Assembly: GCA_905216145.1 (NCBI GenBank)
Contig: CAJMST010000009.1
Span: 13,719-77,718 of the forward strand
Direction of reading: 5' to 3'
From: an uncultured bacterium
GTDB taxonomy: Bacteria; Actinomycetota; Coriobacteriia; Coriobacteriales; Coriobacteriaceae
Length of the DNA: 64,000 bases
Made by a program: the position numbers and the translations under genes. Shown here piece by piece: positions 18,301 through 26,371 of the stretch. The notes under the pieces were generated by a model. That model had not been told where the DNA came from. It did no database searches and worked only from the letters and a program-made list of their open reading frames with translations. Position 1 is the first letter of the stretch, and the number at the start of each line of letters is the position of its first letter.

Positions 18301-19105
18301 AAAGATTGCCCAGGCTGTCGAGGGTCACGGTCTGGCCGTCGATCTTCGGCTGTGGATTGAGCTTCTCTCCGTCGAGCATAAAGCTGTCGTTCACAAATTC
18401 AAAGTTCTCGCCCAGCGCATCGGTTAACTTGACGTTCGTGGCATACGACTCGACAGTGAGTTTAACGGTCCAGGTCACCTTGGCCACACCGTCTGAACCC
18501 TGAGAGTAAACCCCCGTCTTCTCTCCCGTCACCTTGCCGTCCTTGGTGGGAATATCGATCGATCCCTTACCAGGAAACTCGACAGACACGTTGCTGCCGG
18601 ATCCGGTATCCTTATTTGAAAGATGAAACGAGAAGTTTGCCGCAACATGGATGTCCGCAGGGCTATTCGCAAGCCACGCCTTGTCAAACGTAAAGAAGAC
18701 CTTATTGTCCTTGATCTTCCACGTGCCAGCCCTGGCAGAGGTAGCCTCCGGACCTTCCATAAGGTCGCCACCGTCGTTATCGTCAACGGCGATGGTATCG
18801 GGAAACTTATAGACGGCGACGTTACTGCCAGTCGACGGCGCCTTACCAGTCCTGAAATACGCTGAGAAAGCTCCATAGAGCTTCGAAGTAGACGTTACGG
18901 CACCATTGAGCTCCTGAGTACGATACTCATCGGTATACAGCTTGACATCAACCGTCGCCGTATTCTCATCAATCACAATCGGCGTTGGTGTGCTCACATC
19001 CTCGGCGCGCACGGGGGCTGCGCCGTGAAACACTGCGGCGGTGAGGCTAATTAGAATGAAGATCAGGGCCGCCATACCCAGCGACCGTGAGCGGTGTGCG
19101 TCCAT
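15365..19105 (-). CDS. large LPXTG surface adhesin with Ig-like, SpaA and FctA-type domains
   Basis: The 1246-residue protein begins with a signal peptide (cleavage near PVRA-E). Residues about 35-200 resemble the N-terminal adhesin domain of collagen-binding MSCRAMMs. Several DEv-IgG-like/collagen-adhesin repeats follow to about residue 930, then a SpaA-like domain (YGITMTKYDAQQ... VETKAPVGY) and a Spy0128/FctA-type isopeptide domain (GKVVINAKKVLEGG... YTISEVVPEG). The end is LPEAG plus helix plus Arg-rich tail, a sortase signal with Ala in place of Thr at position 4. It is probably the tip adhesin of the pilus built by the next gene. The start ATG 19105 has AGGGA upstream. Its composition is more AT-rich than its neighbours. 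Confidence 0.88.
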   Translation of the reverse strand: MDAHRSRSLGMAALIFILISLTAAVFHGAAPVRAEDVSTPTPIVIDENTATVDVKLYTDEYRTQELNGAVTSTSKLYGAFSAYFRTGKAPSTGSNVAVYKFPDTIAVDDNDGGDLMEGPEATSARAGTWKIKDNKVFFTFDKAWLANSPADIHVAANFSFHLSNKDTGSGSNVSVEFPGKGSIDIPTKDGKVTGEKTGVYSQGSDGVAKVTWTVKLTVESYATNVKLTDALGENFEFVNDSFMLDGEKLNPQPKIDGQTVTLDSLGNLSRGDHTITYETVLKSGVSANNGDLIKADNTATWNWAGSTDGDNKTATAEPVTFGYDIIDKSNGSGTPSDIKWTVRLNQGKLKVDMSGYVFTDYLDGKQTYTGNYFTVYKGESEASGVEIGKGNLDPKENSFSYKFRDNLEDKYATYCIVYHTKMNDTSSYDTVRNSATIEREGSVSGTDAGSFTPQLTGVVPITKRLVRSDEAATTGRATWETRVALKAIVNAVHPGEVTVKDTFQSAWSQKLGVDENSITIKIGDTVLERGTDWNPTASFPGNETKENYDLSISINDKVKAALEKEDYAVITYDTTSEALSGWYSNFASVSAPGLKLQWPFTEPVKYVVNQETTPAIEKPEAESKVSWVENFDWHTVDGSDEKGAWIVDWTVYANRQKGKEGANGEFEYYGAGKLGGALLSIADTLPDGMSFVSGSAKYTLVQNPYEQHTGLGRGGEAKEVVTGQALAAGNVSSSGNTVTFSIPTTDLGDYAGYAKLTYQTAVKRGELDTSTNEVKFTNSASAESGGKKFESGSGTVKNNVIKKTGEQISNSNRIKYTILVNESAVDLKSGTDVLELVDTMDAKCTLVPSTLKVYEWVNGAWSPLADEDYPSKMEQVKDESGSRAKLTLNVPDKKYLKVEYEVIPTGNPNDKVSLSNTAELTGVTEGTAIDEQIWTIQNASASAGGNGYGITMTKYDAQQVGATLKGAEFTLYSVDMGQVADDGNVENARTPFDEAAIDVPTDANGKISFGTSDKKMSNCVLYQLVETKAPVGYAKADPTWIMLKGGASDADYQAALTKAKDIVDGAEIIDDTKKDEIWVYDNRMTGKVVINAKKVLEGGTFKEGQFSFVLKDGDDRVLQTVTNDAMGNVSFNVDYNKADTYTYTISEVVPEGAENNVKDHIAYDTTKHEVKVVVTNGEGKLNTEVTYDNGSTTPPTFTNKYSTTLPEAGGAGLTMTYLAGASMLCFAATWMHARRHRDLDRGGRRE

Positions 19106-19437
19106 AGTTGTCCCTTAATTCCTACAACACAGTGTGGAATACGGCGAATCGTCGGATCGAACACAAGCCCCAACATCAACGAGAACCTACCTAGCGCATT
19201 GCAAGAACCCATTGGGGAGCACCTTCTAAGACGGTTCGTCTATGCCACAATGCATAAAATATAATATAGATACCAGTCATGTAAACCGCAGGTCAAGAGG
19301 TCTTTTAATTTAATACCAGTTGATATTTACCTGTTAACAGTTTTGTATCATACCGGCTATATTCGGTGGAATAATGTATATGTTTAAACAACCTTACTTT
19401 GGCTGGAAAGCCGATCGGGGGGATAGTCGCCCCAGCT
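19106..19437. other. AT-rich intergenic region upstream of the pilin operon
   Basis: About 330 bp of markedly AT-rich DNA, unlike the surrounding GC-rich genes. It holds the candidate pilin promoter and no credible gene. Confidence 0.6.
19267..19296 (-). promoter_or_regulatory. candidate promoter of the pilin operon
   Basis: On the minus strand a -35 TTGACC (19296-19291) and a -10 TATCTA (19272-19267) are separated by 18 bp within the AT-rich region, about 160 bp before the adhesin start codon. Confidence 0.45.
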
Positions 19438-19470
19438 GTGGTGCAAACTAACCCGTCCCCCTTGCACCAA
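19438..19470. repeat. 33-bp palindrome, inverted copy of 13545-13577
   Basis: Its reverse complement matches 13545-13577 at 28 of 33 positions. The pair brackets the pilin operon. Confidence 0.7.
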
Positions 19471-19503
19471 AAAGGGCGCCGACCATCGCGGTCGACGCCC
19501 TTT
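19469..19503 (-). terminator. typA terminator
   Basis: On the minus strand AAAGGGCGTCGACC pairs with GGTCGGCGCCCTTT (one mismatch), followed by T residues, 28 bp past the typA stop. Confidence 0.85.
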
Positions 19504-19530
19504 CTTGTTAGTCGCTATAAAGCCCAGTGC

Positions 19531-21369
<1,839 letters not shown>

Positions 21370-21486
21370 GTAGTTCCCCTATCTTCTATCCATATACAAA
21401 CGGCACGCGTATGCGGCCCGCCCAGCGATACAACGCTCAGCGGGAATATTGAGCCTTTTACCGAAAACTCGTTTATTTTAGCGATT

Positions 21487-21936
21487 TTAGATAAGAGGGG
21501 TTTCCTCACCTGCAGGTTCAGGGTCGCTCCACATAAAACCATCGCCGGCGCCCATGCCCTCATACAGCACATATGCCGAAAAACCACTCTCGAGCGTGGT
21601 TTCGAAGAAGCTCACGAGCAGAGCATCGTGATAGCCGCCGTCAATCTCGACGCAGCCAGTATAGCCGATGGCATAGCGGGCGATACGGCCCAGGCCCTCG
21701 TCCTTAAGACCCATCTTGTGCTCGGAGATAAAGTTGGTGGCCGCCTCCAGGCACGCCTCCTCGCCGTCCTCGTCGAGTGCCGCCAGATAACGGTTGGAAG
21801 CAGCGTCCTCGATCGCCACAACTACGCCCGGATTCTCGCCGGCGGCAAGGTCGTCCAAGAACGCACCAATCAGGTCACACACCATGGCGTCGAGCTCGGC
21901 GGAGACGTTACCGGCGTCCTGCATATCCTGTGCCAT
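21487..21936 (-). CDS. hypothetical protein, acidic, 149 residues
   Basis: No family was recognised. The protein is soluble and acidic, rich in Asp, Glu, Ala and Gly, with no signal peptide or membrane helix. A central LGRIARYAIGYTGCVEIDGGYHDALLVSFFE stretch looks like the core of a small alpha/beta fold. The uninterrupted frame and the placement behind the 129-residue membrane protein gene (30-bp gap, same strand) support a real gene in a three-gene set with the DUF151 protein. Confidence 0.75.
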   Translation of the reverse strand: MAQDMQDAGNVSAELDAMVCDLIGAFLDDLAAGENPGVVVAIEDAASNRYLAALDEDGEEACLEAATNFISEHKMGLKDEGLGRIARYAIGYTGCVEIDGGYHDALLVSFFETTLESGFSAYVLYEGMGAGDGFMWSDPEPAGEETPLI

Positions 21937-21966
21937 CTTTAGACCTTCCCATCGAATCCGGCGTCG

Positions 21967-22356
21967 TTACAGTTCTTGTGCCTCGGCAGCGATCTTGGCG
22001 GCAGCGTCGCGGGCGCGCATCATATCCATCGCGCGCTTATCGAGCACCTTGATCTGACTGGTCAGCATTACCGCATCGACCACGCCCCAGATCACCAGGC
22101 CCGTAGAGATCGAAAACCCAAGCGCACCAACTGTACCACGAAGGCGCGAGCAGATTGCCGCGACAAGGGCGGAGATGACAACCATCTTGATAAACGAGCA
22201 GCGGCGTTCGCGAAGCGTGCGGGCCTGCGTCACATAGGCAATGCGAGCCGCCTCAGAAGCCTCCGAGCGCATCTGGGCCTCGCGGGCGATCGCAGCCGCC
22301 TCGGCCGACATACCGCCGGCCATCAGCGAACGCTCCGCATCCTGGCCGCCCCGCAT
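21967..22356 (-). CDS. small membrane protein, 129 residues, unknown function
   Basis: The N-terminal half is a charged Ala/Glu/Arg-rich helix (about 1-52). Two hydrophobic helices follow (about 57-71 and 76-98), then a second charged Ala/Met/Arg helix to the end. Such a helix-two TM-helix hairpin is not specific for any family I know. The start ATG lies directly after the DUF151 stop codon (TAAATG), so the two are very probably translationally coupled. Confidence 0.72.
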   Translation of the reverse strand: MRGGQDAERSLMAGGMSAEAAAIAREAQMRSEASEAARIAYVTQARTLRERRCSFIKMVVISALVAAICSRLRGTVGALGFSISTGLVIWGVVDAVMLTSQIKVLDKRAMDMMRARDAAAKIAAEAQEL

Positions 22357-22857
22357 TTAGAAGTCATCGGGGGAGAGCGTATGGACGAACTCGTCGAACT
22401 TCTCGAACTCCTGCTCGTCGTCAACTTCCTCGGCATGGGCAGAAACGGTGCCCAGGCGATTCATGATGTCATCCTCCACAAACATGGGGGCATTGCTGCG
22501 CACGGCAAGGGCAATGGCATCACTGGGACGGGCGTCGATCTTGCGCTCGTCACCATCGGCCAGTACGACGATCGTCGCGTAGAACACCGGCGGCTCGGCG
22601 CGAACGATCTCGATGCGCTCGAGTTTGGCGCCCAGGGCGTCAACGGTATCGAGCAGCAGGTCATGGGTAATCGGGCGCTCGGCGCGGCCGCTATCGATGC
22701 CGCGGCTGATGGCAGCAGCTTCAAACGAACCAGTCTGAATGGAAAGGGAACGCAGTGGCGCGGGCGAGTCCGACTTGCCGCAGCGCTCGCGAAGCACGAT
22801 AAGCGATGGCACGGGACCGGCGGCCATGACGATGGTCTCTATGTCGACACGAACCAT
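22357..22857 (-). CDS. bifunctional nuclease (BFN/DUF151) family protein
   Basis: The 166-residue protein has the DUF151 core: VYATIVV-type strands, the conserved IDARPSDAIALAVRSNAPMFVEDDIM segment and an acidic C-terminal tail. Plant members show RNase and DNase activity, and the bacterial role is poorly known. The start is ATG 22857 with GGAGGTG four bases upstream; the in-frame extension to 22905 crosses this site and is rejected. It heads a three-gene unit with the small membrane protein and the 149-residue protein. Confidence 0.92.
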   Translation of the reverse strand: MVRVDIETIVMAAGPVPSLIVLRERCGKSDSPAPLRSLSIQTGSFEAAAISRGIDSGRAERPITHDLLLDTVDALGAKLERIEIVRAEPPVFYATIVVLADGDERKIDARPSDAIALAVRSNAPMFVEDDIMNRLGTVSAHAEEVDDEQEFEKFDEFVHTLSPDDF

Positions 22858-22972
22858 GGAACACCTCCGGTACGTAGCGGTTAACACACGGCAGGGTCGC
22901 CGCATTGAATAGCTATACTACCCAATCTTTCGCACAGCACACAAAACCAAAATGAGATTTATCACAGACAAG

Positions 22973-23003
22973 AAAAAAGCCCCGAGGCAACGCCCCAGGG
23001 CTC
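22973..23003 (-). terminator. terminator of the tRNA-Ile/Ala/Ile unit
   Basis: On the minus strand AGCCCTGGGGC pairs with GCCTCGGGGCT (two G-U), followed by TTTTTT, 13 bases past the last tRNA. Confidence 0.85.
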
Positions 23004-23016
23004 TTCACAGTTTTGA

Positions 23017-23093
23017 TGGTGGACCTGACAAGATTCGAACTTGTGACCTCCCGGTTATCAGCCGGACGCTCTAACCAACTGAGCTACAGGTCC
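23017..23093 (-). tRNA. tRNA-Ile (anticodon GAT), copy 1
   Basis: On the minus strand GGACCTG pairs with CAGGTCC, and CCA is encoded. The anticodon loop CTGATAA gives GAT. It is 77 nt long and identical to the copy at 23241-23317. Confidence 0.97.
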
Positions 23094-23097
23094 ATCA

Positions 23098-23173
23098 TGG
23101 TGGAGGTTAGGGGGATCGAACCCCTGACCTCAGGCTTGCAAAGCCCGCGCTCTCCCAGCTGAGCTAAACCCCC
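23098..23173 (-). tRNA. tRNA-Ala (anticodon TGC)
   Basis: On the minus strand acceptor GGGGGTT pairs with AACCTCC (one G-U), and CCA is encoded. The anticodon loop TTTGCAA gives TGC. It is 76 nt long and lies four bases from the downstream tRNA-Ile. Confidence 0.97.
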
Positions 23174-23184
23174 ACGGAGACAGT

Positions 23185-23229
23185 AATAAACACCCCAGCG
23201 GCGACTCGGCTCTCGCTGGGGTGTTTATT
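23185..23229. terminator. strong 16-bp hairpin between tRNA-Ala and tRNA-Ile
   Basis: AATAAACACCCCAGCG and its perfect complement enclose a 13-base loop. On either strand it ends in a T-rich tract, so it could terminate in both directions or serve as a processing stem between the upstream tRNA-Ile and tRNA-Ala. Confidence 0.75.
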
Positions 23230-23240
23230 GCGAAAGAAAG

Positions 23241-23317
23241 TGGTGGACCTGACAAGATTCGAACTTGTGACCTCCCGGTTATCAGCCGGACGCTCTAACC
23301 AACTGAGCTACAGGTCC
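23241..23317 (-). tRNA. tRNA-Ile (anticodon GAT), copy 2
   Basis: The same 77-nt gene as 23017-23093, base for base, including the encoded CCA. It is the promoter-proximal gene of the cluster. Confidence 0.97.
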
Positions 23318-23331
23318 ATCGCGCAAGGGAT

Positions 23332-23361
23332 ATATTAGACGAGTCGTTACGCGCGCGTCAA
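23332..23361 (-). promoter_or_regulatory. promoter of the tRNA-Ile/Ala/Ile cluster
   Basis: On the minus strand a -35 TTGACG (23361-23356) and a -10 TAATAT (23337-23332) have an 18-bp spacer and sit 15 bp before the first tRNA. A GC-rich discriminator follows the -10. Confidence 0.75.
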
Positions 23362-23366
23362 CAACT

Positions 23367-23550
23367 TTTTTTGAAAATCTTTGGAGGGGTTCGCCCCGGC
23401 CGCCCGGCGGCATATGAAGTCGCCTGCTCGGACAGTCCTGACTCGCACGGAGAGCACATTAAGTGCTCTCCGGCTCGTGCGGAACTCGCGATCGACTTCA
23501 TATGCCGCCGGGCGGCCGGGGCGAACGCGGGTCCCTAGGTTTTCAAAAAA
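23367..23550. repeat. 184-bp nested palindrome between gyrA and the tRNA cluster
   Basis: The main arms are 23390-23422 and 23493-23525: 33 bp, a perfect inverted repeat that includes CATATGAAGTCG. An inner perfect dyad GGAGAGCAC-ATTAA-GTGCTCTCC sits at its centre. Outer arms TTTTTTGAAAA (23367-23377) and TTTTCAAAAAA (23540-23550) extend it. No protein is encoded. It could extrude as a cruciform or fold into one large RNA hairpin. Confidence 0.92.
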
Positions 23551-23580
23551 GCGGTCGGCGCGCAGGTGCGCCGACCGCCG
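23545..23580 (-). terminator. gyrA terminator
   Basis: On the minus strand GCGGTCGGCGC pairs with GCGCCGACCGC, followed by TTTTTTG. The T-run is shared with the outer arm of the large palindrome. Confidence 0.87.
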
Positions 23581-23618
23581 ATATATGGGGTCTGATAATT
23601 TTTACCAGCTAGGGCCTC

Positions 23619-26360
23619 TTACTCGTCTAGGAGATCTTCTGGCATGTCGTTGCCGTCGCCTAGATCGACAGGGGTTTCTTCGGGGGCAGAGCCGTTTTCC
23701 GTGGCTTCACCTTCGGGCTTCTCTTTGGCGGCTGTCATGCGGGCCACGGCGCATATGCGGTCGTTGTCGTCGACGGTCATCATCTTGACGCCCTGGGTGG
23801 CACGGCCGGTCTGACTGATCTCGTCGGTCTTGACGCGAATGACCGTCGCGCCCTCCGTCACGATGAATAGCTCGTGCTGCGGGCCCACCGTCTTCATGGC
23901 CGCGAGGTTACCCTTACGCTCGGTCATTTGGATGGTGTAGACGCCCTGGCCGCCGCGATTCTGCTCCGGGTAGTCCGCGACCGGTGTGCGCTTGCCGTAG
24001 CCGCGCTCGGTGATGACAAACAGATCGCCGTTGCCGTTAGTGACTTCCATGCCCAGAACGCTCACGCCGTCCTTCATGCCGATACCGCGAACGCCGCTGG
24101 TATCGCGGCCGGTAGCGCGCACCTGCTCCTCGGAGAACATGATTGCCTTGCCCGCGGTGGTGGCCAGGATAATCTTGTCGCCCTCGCGTACGCGGCGCAC
24201 GTTCAGCAGCGCGTCGTCGTCACGCAGGTTGATAGCGATCAGGCCGTCGCGACGGCTGCGGTCATATGCGCTCATCACGGTCTTCTTGACCATGCCGCTC
24301 TTGGTGGCAAACATCAGGTACTCGTCGGCCGGGAACTCGCGGCAGCTGATGACGCTTGCGATCTTCTCGCCCTCCTCGAAAGGCAGCAGGTTGACGATCG
24401 CGGTACCGCGGGCCTGGCGCGTACCCACCGGCAGCTCGTGCACCTTCAGGCGATAGACCTTGCCCTTGCTCGAGAAGAACAGCACGTACTCGTGCGTTGA
24501 CGCGATGAACATCTCGTCGATGACATCGTCCTCTTTGAGGTTGACGCCCGACACGCCCTTGCCACCGCGCTTCTGGGCACGATAGGCGGCCACCGGAATG
24601 CGCTTGACATAGCCGGTGTGGGTGATGGTCACGACCATATCCTCGTCGGCGATGAGGTCCTCGACATCCAGGTCCTTCTCGACATGGCTGATCTCGGTGC
24701 GGCGCTTGTCGCCAAACTTCTTGGAGATCTCGCGCATCTCTTCCTTGATGACGCCCAGGATCTTCTCCTCGTGCGCCAGCAGGTCCTCGTAGTAGGCGAT
24801 GGCGCGGCGCAGGCCGTCCAGCTCTTCCTGAATTTTGTCGCGCTCCAGGCCGGTCAGGCGGCGCAGCTTCATCTCGAGGATGGCCGTGGTCTGCTCGGGC
24901 GTAAAGCCAAAGCGCTCGATCAAGCGGCTGCTGGCCTCGGAGTCGGTCTGCGAGGAGCGGATGATGCTAATGACCTCGTCGATATGGTCGAGAGCCATCA
25001 AGTAGCCCTCAAGGATATGCGCGCGGGCCTGGGCCTTCTTAAGGTCGAAGCGGGTGCGGCGAGTGACGACGTCGACCTGGTGGTCGATGTAGTGCTGCAG
25101 CATCTCGCGCAGGCTCAGGCATTTGGGAACGCCGTTGACGAGCGCCAGGTTGTTGGCGCCGAAGGTCGTCTGCAGCGAGGTGTACTTATACAGATTGTTG
25201 AGCACGACCTGCGGAATGACGCCCTTCTTGAGCTCGATGACCAGACGGATGCCCTTCTGGTTGGACTCATCGCGCATATCCGAGATGCCCTCGATGCGTT
25301 TATCGTTGACGAGCTGGGCGATCTTCTCCTGCAGGGTGCCCTTGTTGACCATGTAGGGAATCTCGGTAAAGACCAGGCGGCTGCGGCCGGTCTTGGTGGA
25401 CTCCACATGTGCCTTGGCACGCACGGTAATGGAGCCGCGGCCGGTCTCGTAGCTCTGCTTAATGCCGGCGCTGCCCATGATGATGGCGCCGGTGGGGAAG
25501 TCCGGACCGGGCATGATCTGCATGAGCTCGTCGACGGTGGCGTCGGGGTTGTCGATCAGGTAGCAGGTGGCCTCGATCGCCTCGGTGAGGTTATGCGGGG
25601 CGATGTTGGTGGCCATGCCGACGGCGATGCCCTGGCTGCCGTTGACCAGCAGGTTGGGGAAGCGCGCAGGCAGCGCCACGGGTTCGGCGAGCGATTCGTC
25701 GTAGTTGGGCTGCCAGTCGACGGTATCCTTCTGCAAGTCACGCAGCAGTTCCATGGCGGGCTTGGCCAGGCGGCTCTCGGTGTAACGCATGGCTGCCGCG
25801 CCGTCGCCGTCGATGTTGCCGAAGTTGCCGTGACCGTCGATGAGCGGCGTGCGCATGGAGAACCACTGCGCCAGGCGGACCATGGCCTCGTAGACCGCGA
25901 AGTCGCCATGCGGGTGGTACTTACCGATAACTTCGCCGACCGTCCAGGCCGACTTCTTGTGCGGGCGGTTGGGGTAGATGCCGCTCTCGTTCATCGCGTA
26001 CAGGATGCGGCGATGCACCGGCTTTAAGCCGTCGCGCACGTCCGGCAGGGCGCGCGCCGTGATAACCGACATCGAATACTCGATGAACGACTGCTTCATC
26101 TCGCGACCGAACTCCGAAATCTGGAGCTGGCCGCCGTTGATATCCTCGCCGGCCGAGGCGCCACGGTCGACTTCGCCAAAACTCTCCTCGAGCTCGCCGT
26201 CGTCATCCTCTTCCTCGTCATCATCGACATCGGGGTTATAGGCGTCCGGGTCGCCGTCCTCGCCCTGCTCAGCACGGGCAAGCAGGCGCTTCAGATCGTC
26301 GGGCATGCCGGCATCGCCGGCCTCGTCCATACCCCCGTTATTATTGATATCGTCTGCCAC
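23619..26360 (-). CDS. gyrA: DNA gyrase subunit A
   Basis: GyrA cuts and rejoins DNA in the A2B2 gyrase. The catalytic tyrosine is Tyr193 (AAAMRYTE), the gate region GKYHPHGD is intact, and the C-terminal beta-pinwheel carries the GyrA-box-like QRGGKGV and repeated GIG(M)KDG/G-T-R blades. At 913 residues it is long for the family. An acidic extension of about 71 residues (Asp/Glu-rich, 35-60) precedes the core, and an acidic tail ends it. At the position of E. coli Ser83 there is Phe154, and at Asp87 there is Glu158. The start is GTG 26360, four bases after AGGAGGTAAC. It follows gyrB by 11 bp and is surely co-transcribed with it. Confidence 0.97.
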   Translation of the reverse strand: MADDINNNGGMDEAGDAGMPDDLKRLLARAEQGEDGDPDAYNPDVDDDEEEDDDGELEESFGEVDRGASAGEDINGGQLQISEFGREMKQSFIEYSMSVITARALPDVRDGLKPVHRRILYAMNESGIYPNRPHKKSAWTVGEVIGKYHPHGDFAVYEAMVRLAQWFSMRTPLIDGHGNFGNIDGDGAAAMRYTESRLAKPAMELLRDLQKDTVDWQPNYDESLAEPVALPARFPNLLVNGSQGIAVGMATNIAPHNLTEAIEATCYLIDNPDATVDELMQIMPGPDFPTGAIIMGSAGIKQSYETGRGSITVRAKAHVESTKTGRSRLVFTEIPYMVNKGTLQEKIAQLVNDKRIEGISDMRDESNQKGIRLVIELKKGVIPQVVLNNLYKYTSLQTTFGANNLALVNGVPKCLSLREMLQHYIDHQVDVVTRRTRFDLKKAQARAHILEGYLMALDHIDEVISIIRSSQTDSEASSRLIERFGFTPEQTTAILEMKLRRLTGLERDKIQEELDGLRRAIAYYEDLLAHEEKILGVIKEEMREISKKFGDKRRTEISHVEKDLDVEDLIADEDMVVTITHTGYVKRIPVAAYRAQKRGGKGVSGVNLKEDDVIDEMFIASTHEYVLFFSSKGKVYRLKVHELPVGTRQARGTAIVNLLPFEEGEKIASVISCREFPADEYLMFATKSGMVKKTVMSAYDRSRRDGLIAINLRDDDALLNVRRVREGDKIILATTAGKAIMFSEEQVRATGRDTSGVRGIGMKDGVSVLGMEVTNGNGDLFVITERGYGKRTPVADYPEQNRGGQGVYTIQMTERKGNLAAMKTVGPQHELFIVTEGATVIRVKTDEISQTGRATQGVKMMTVDDNDRICAVARMTAAKEKPEGEATENGSAPEETPVDLGDGNDMPEDLLDE

Positions 26361-26371
26361 GTTACCTCCTC

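Noticed and set aside
23381..23788. Open frame of 135 codons across the large palindrome
   Set aside because: It is created by the palindrome itself and runs into the antisense of gyrA; no start signal.
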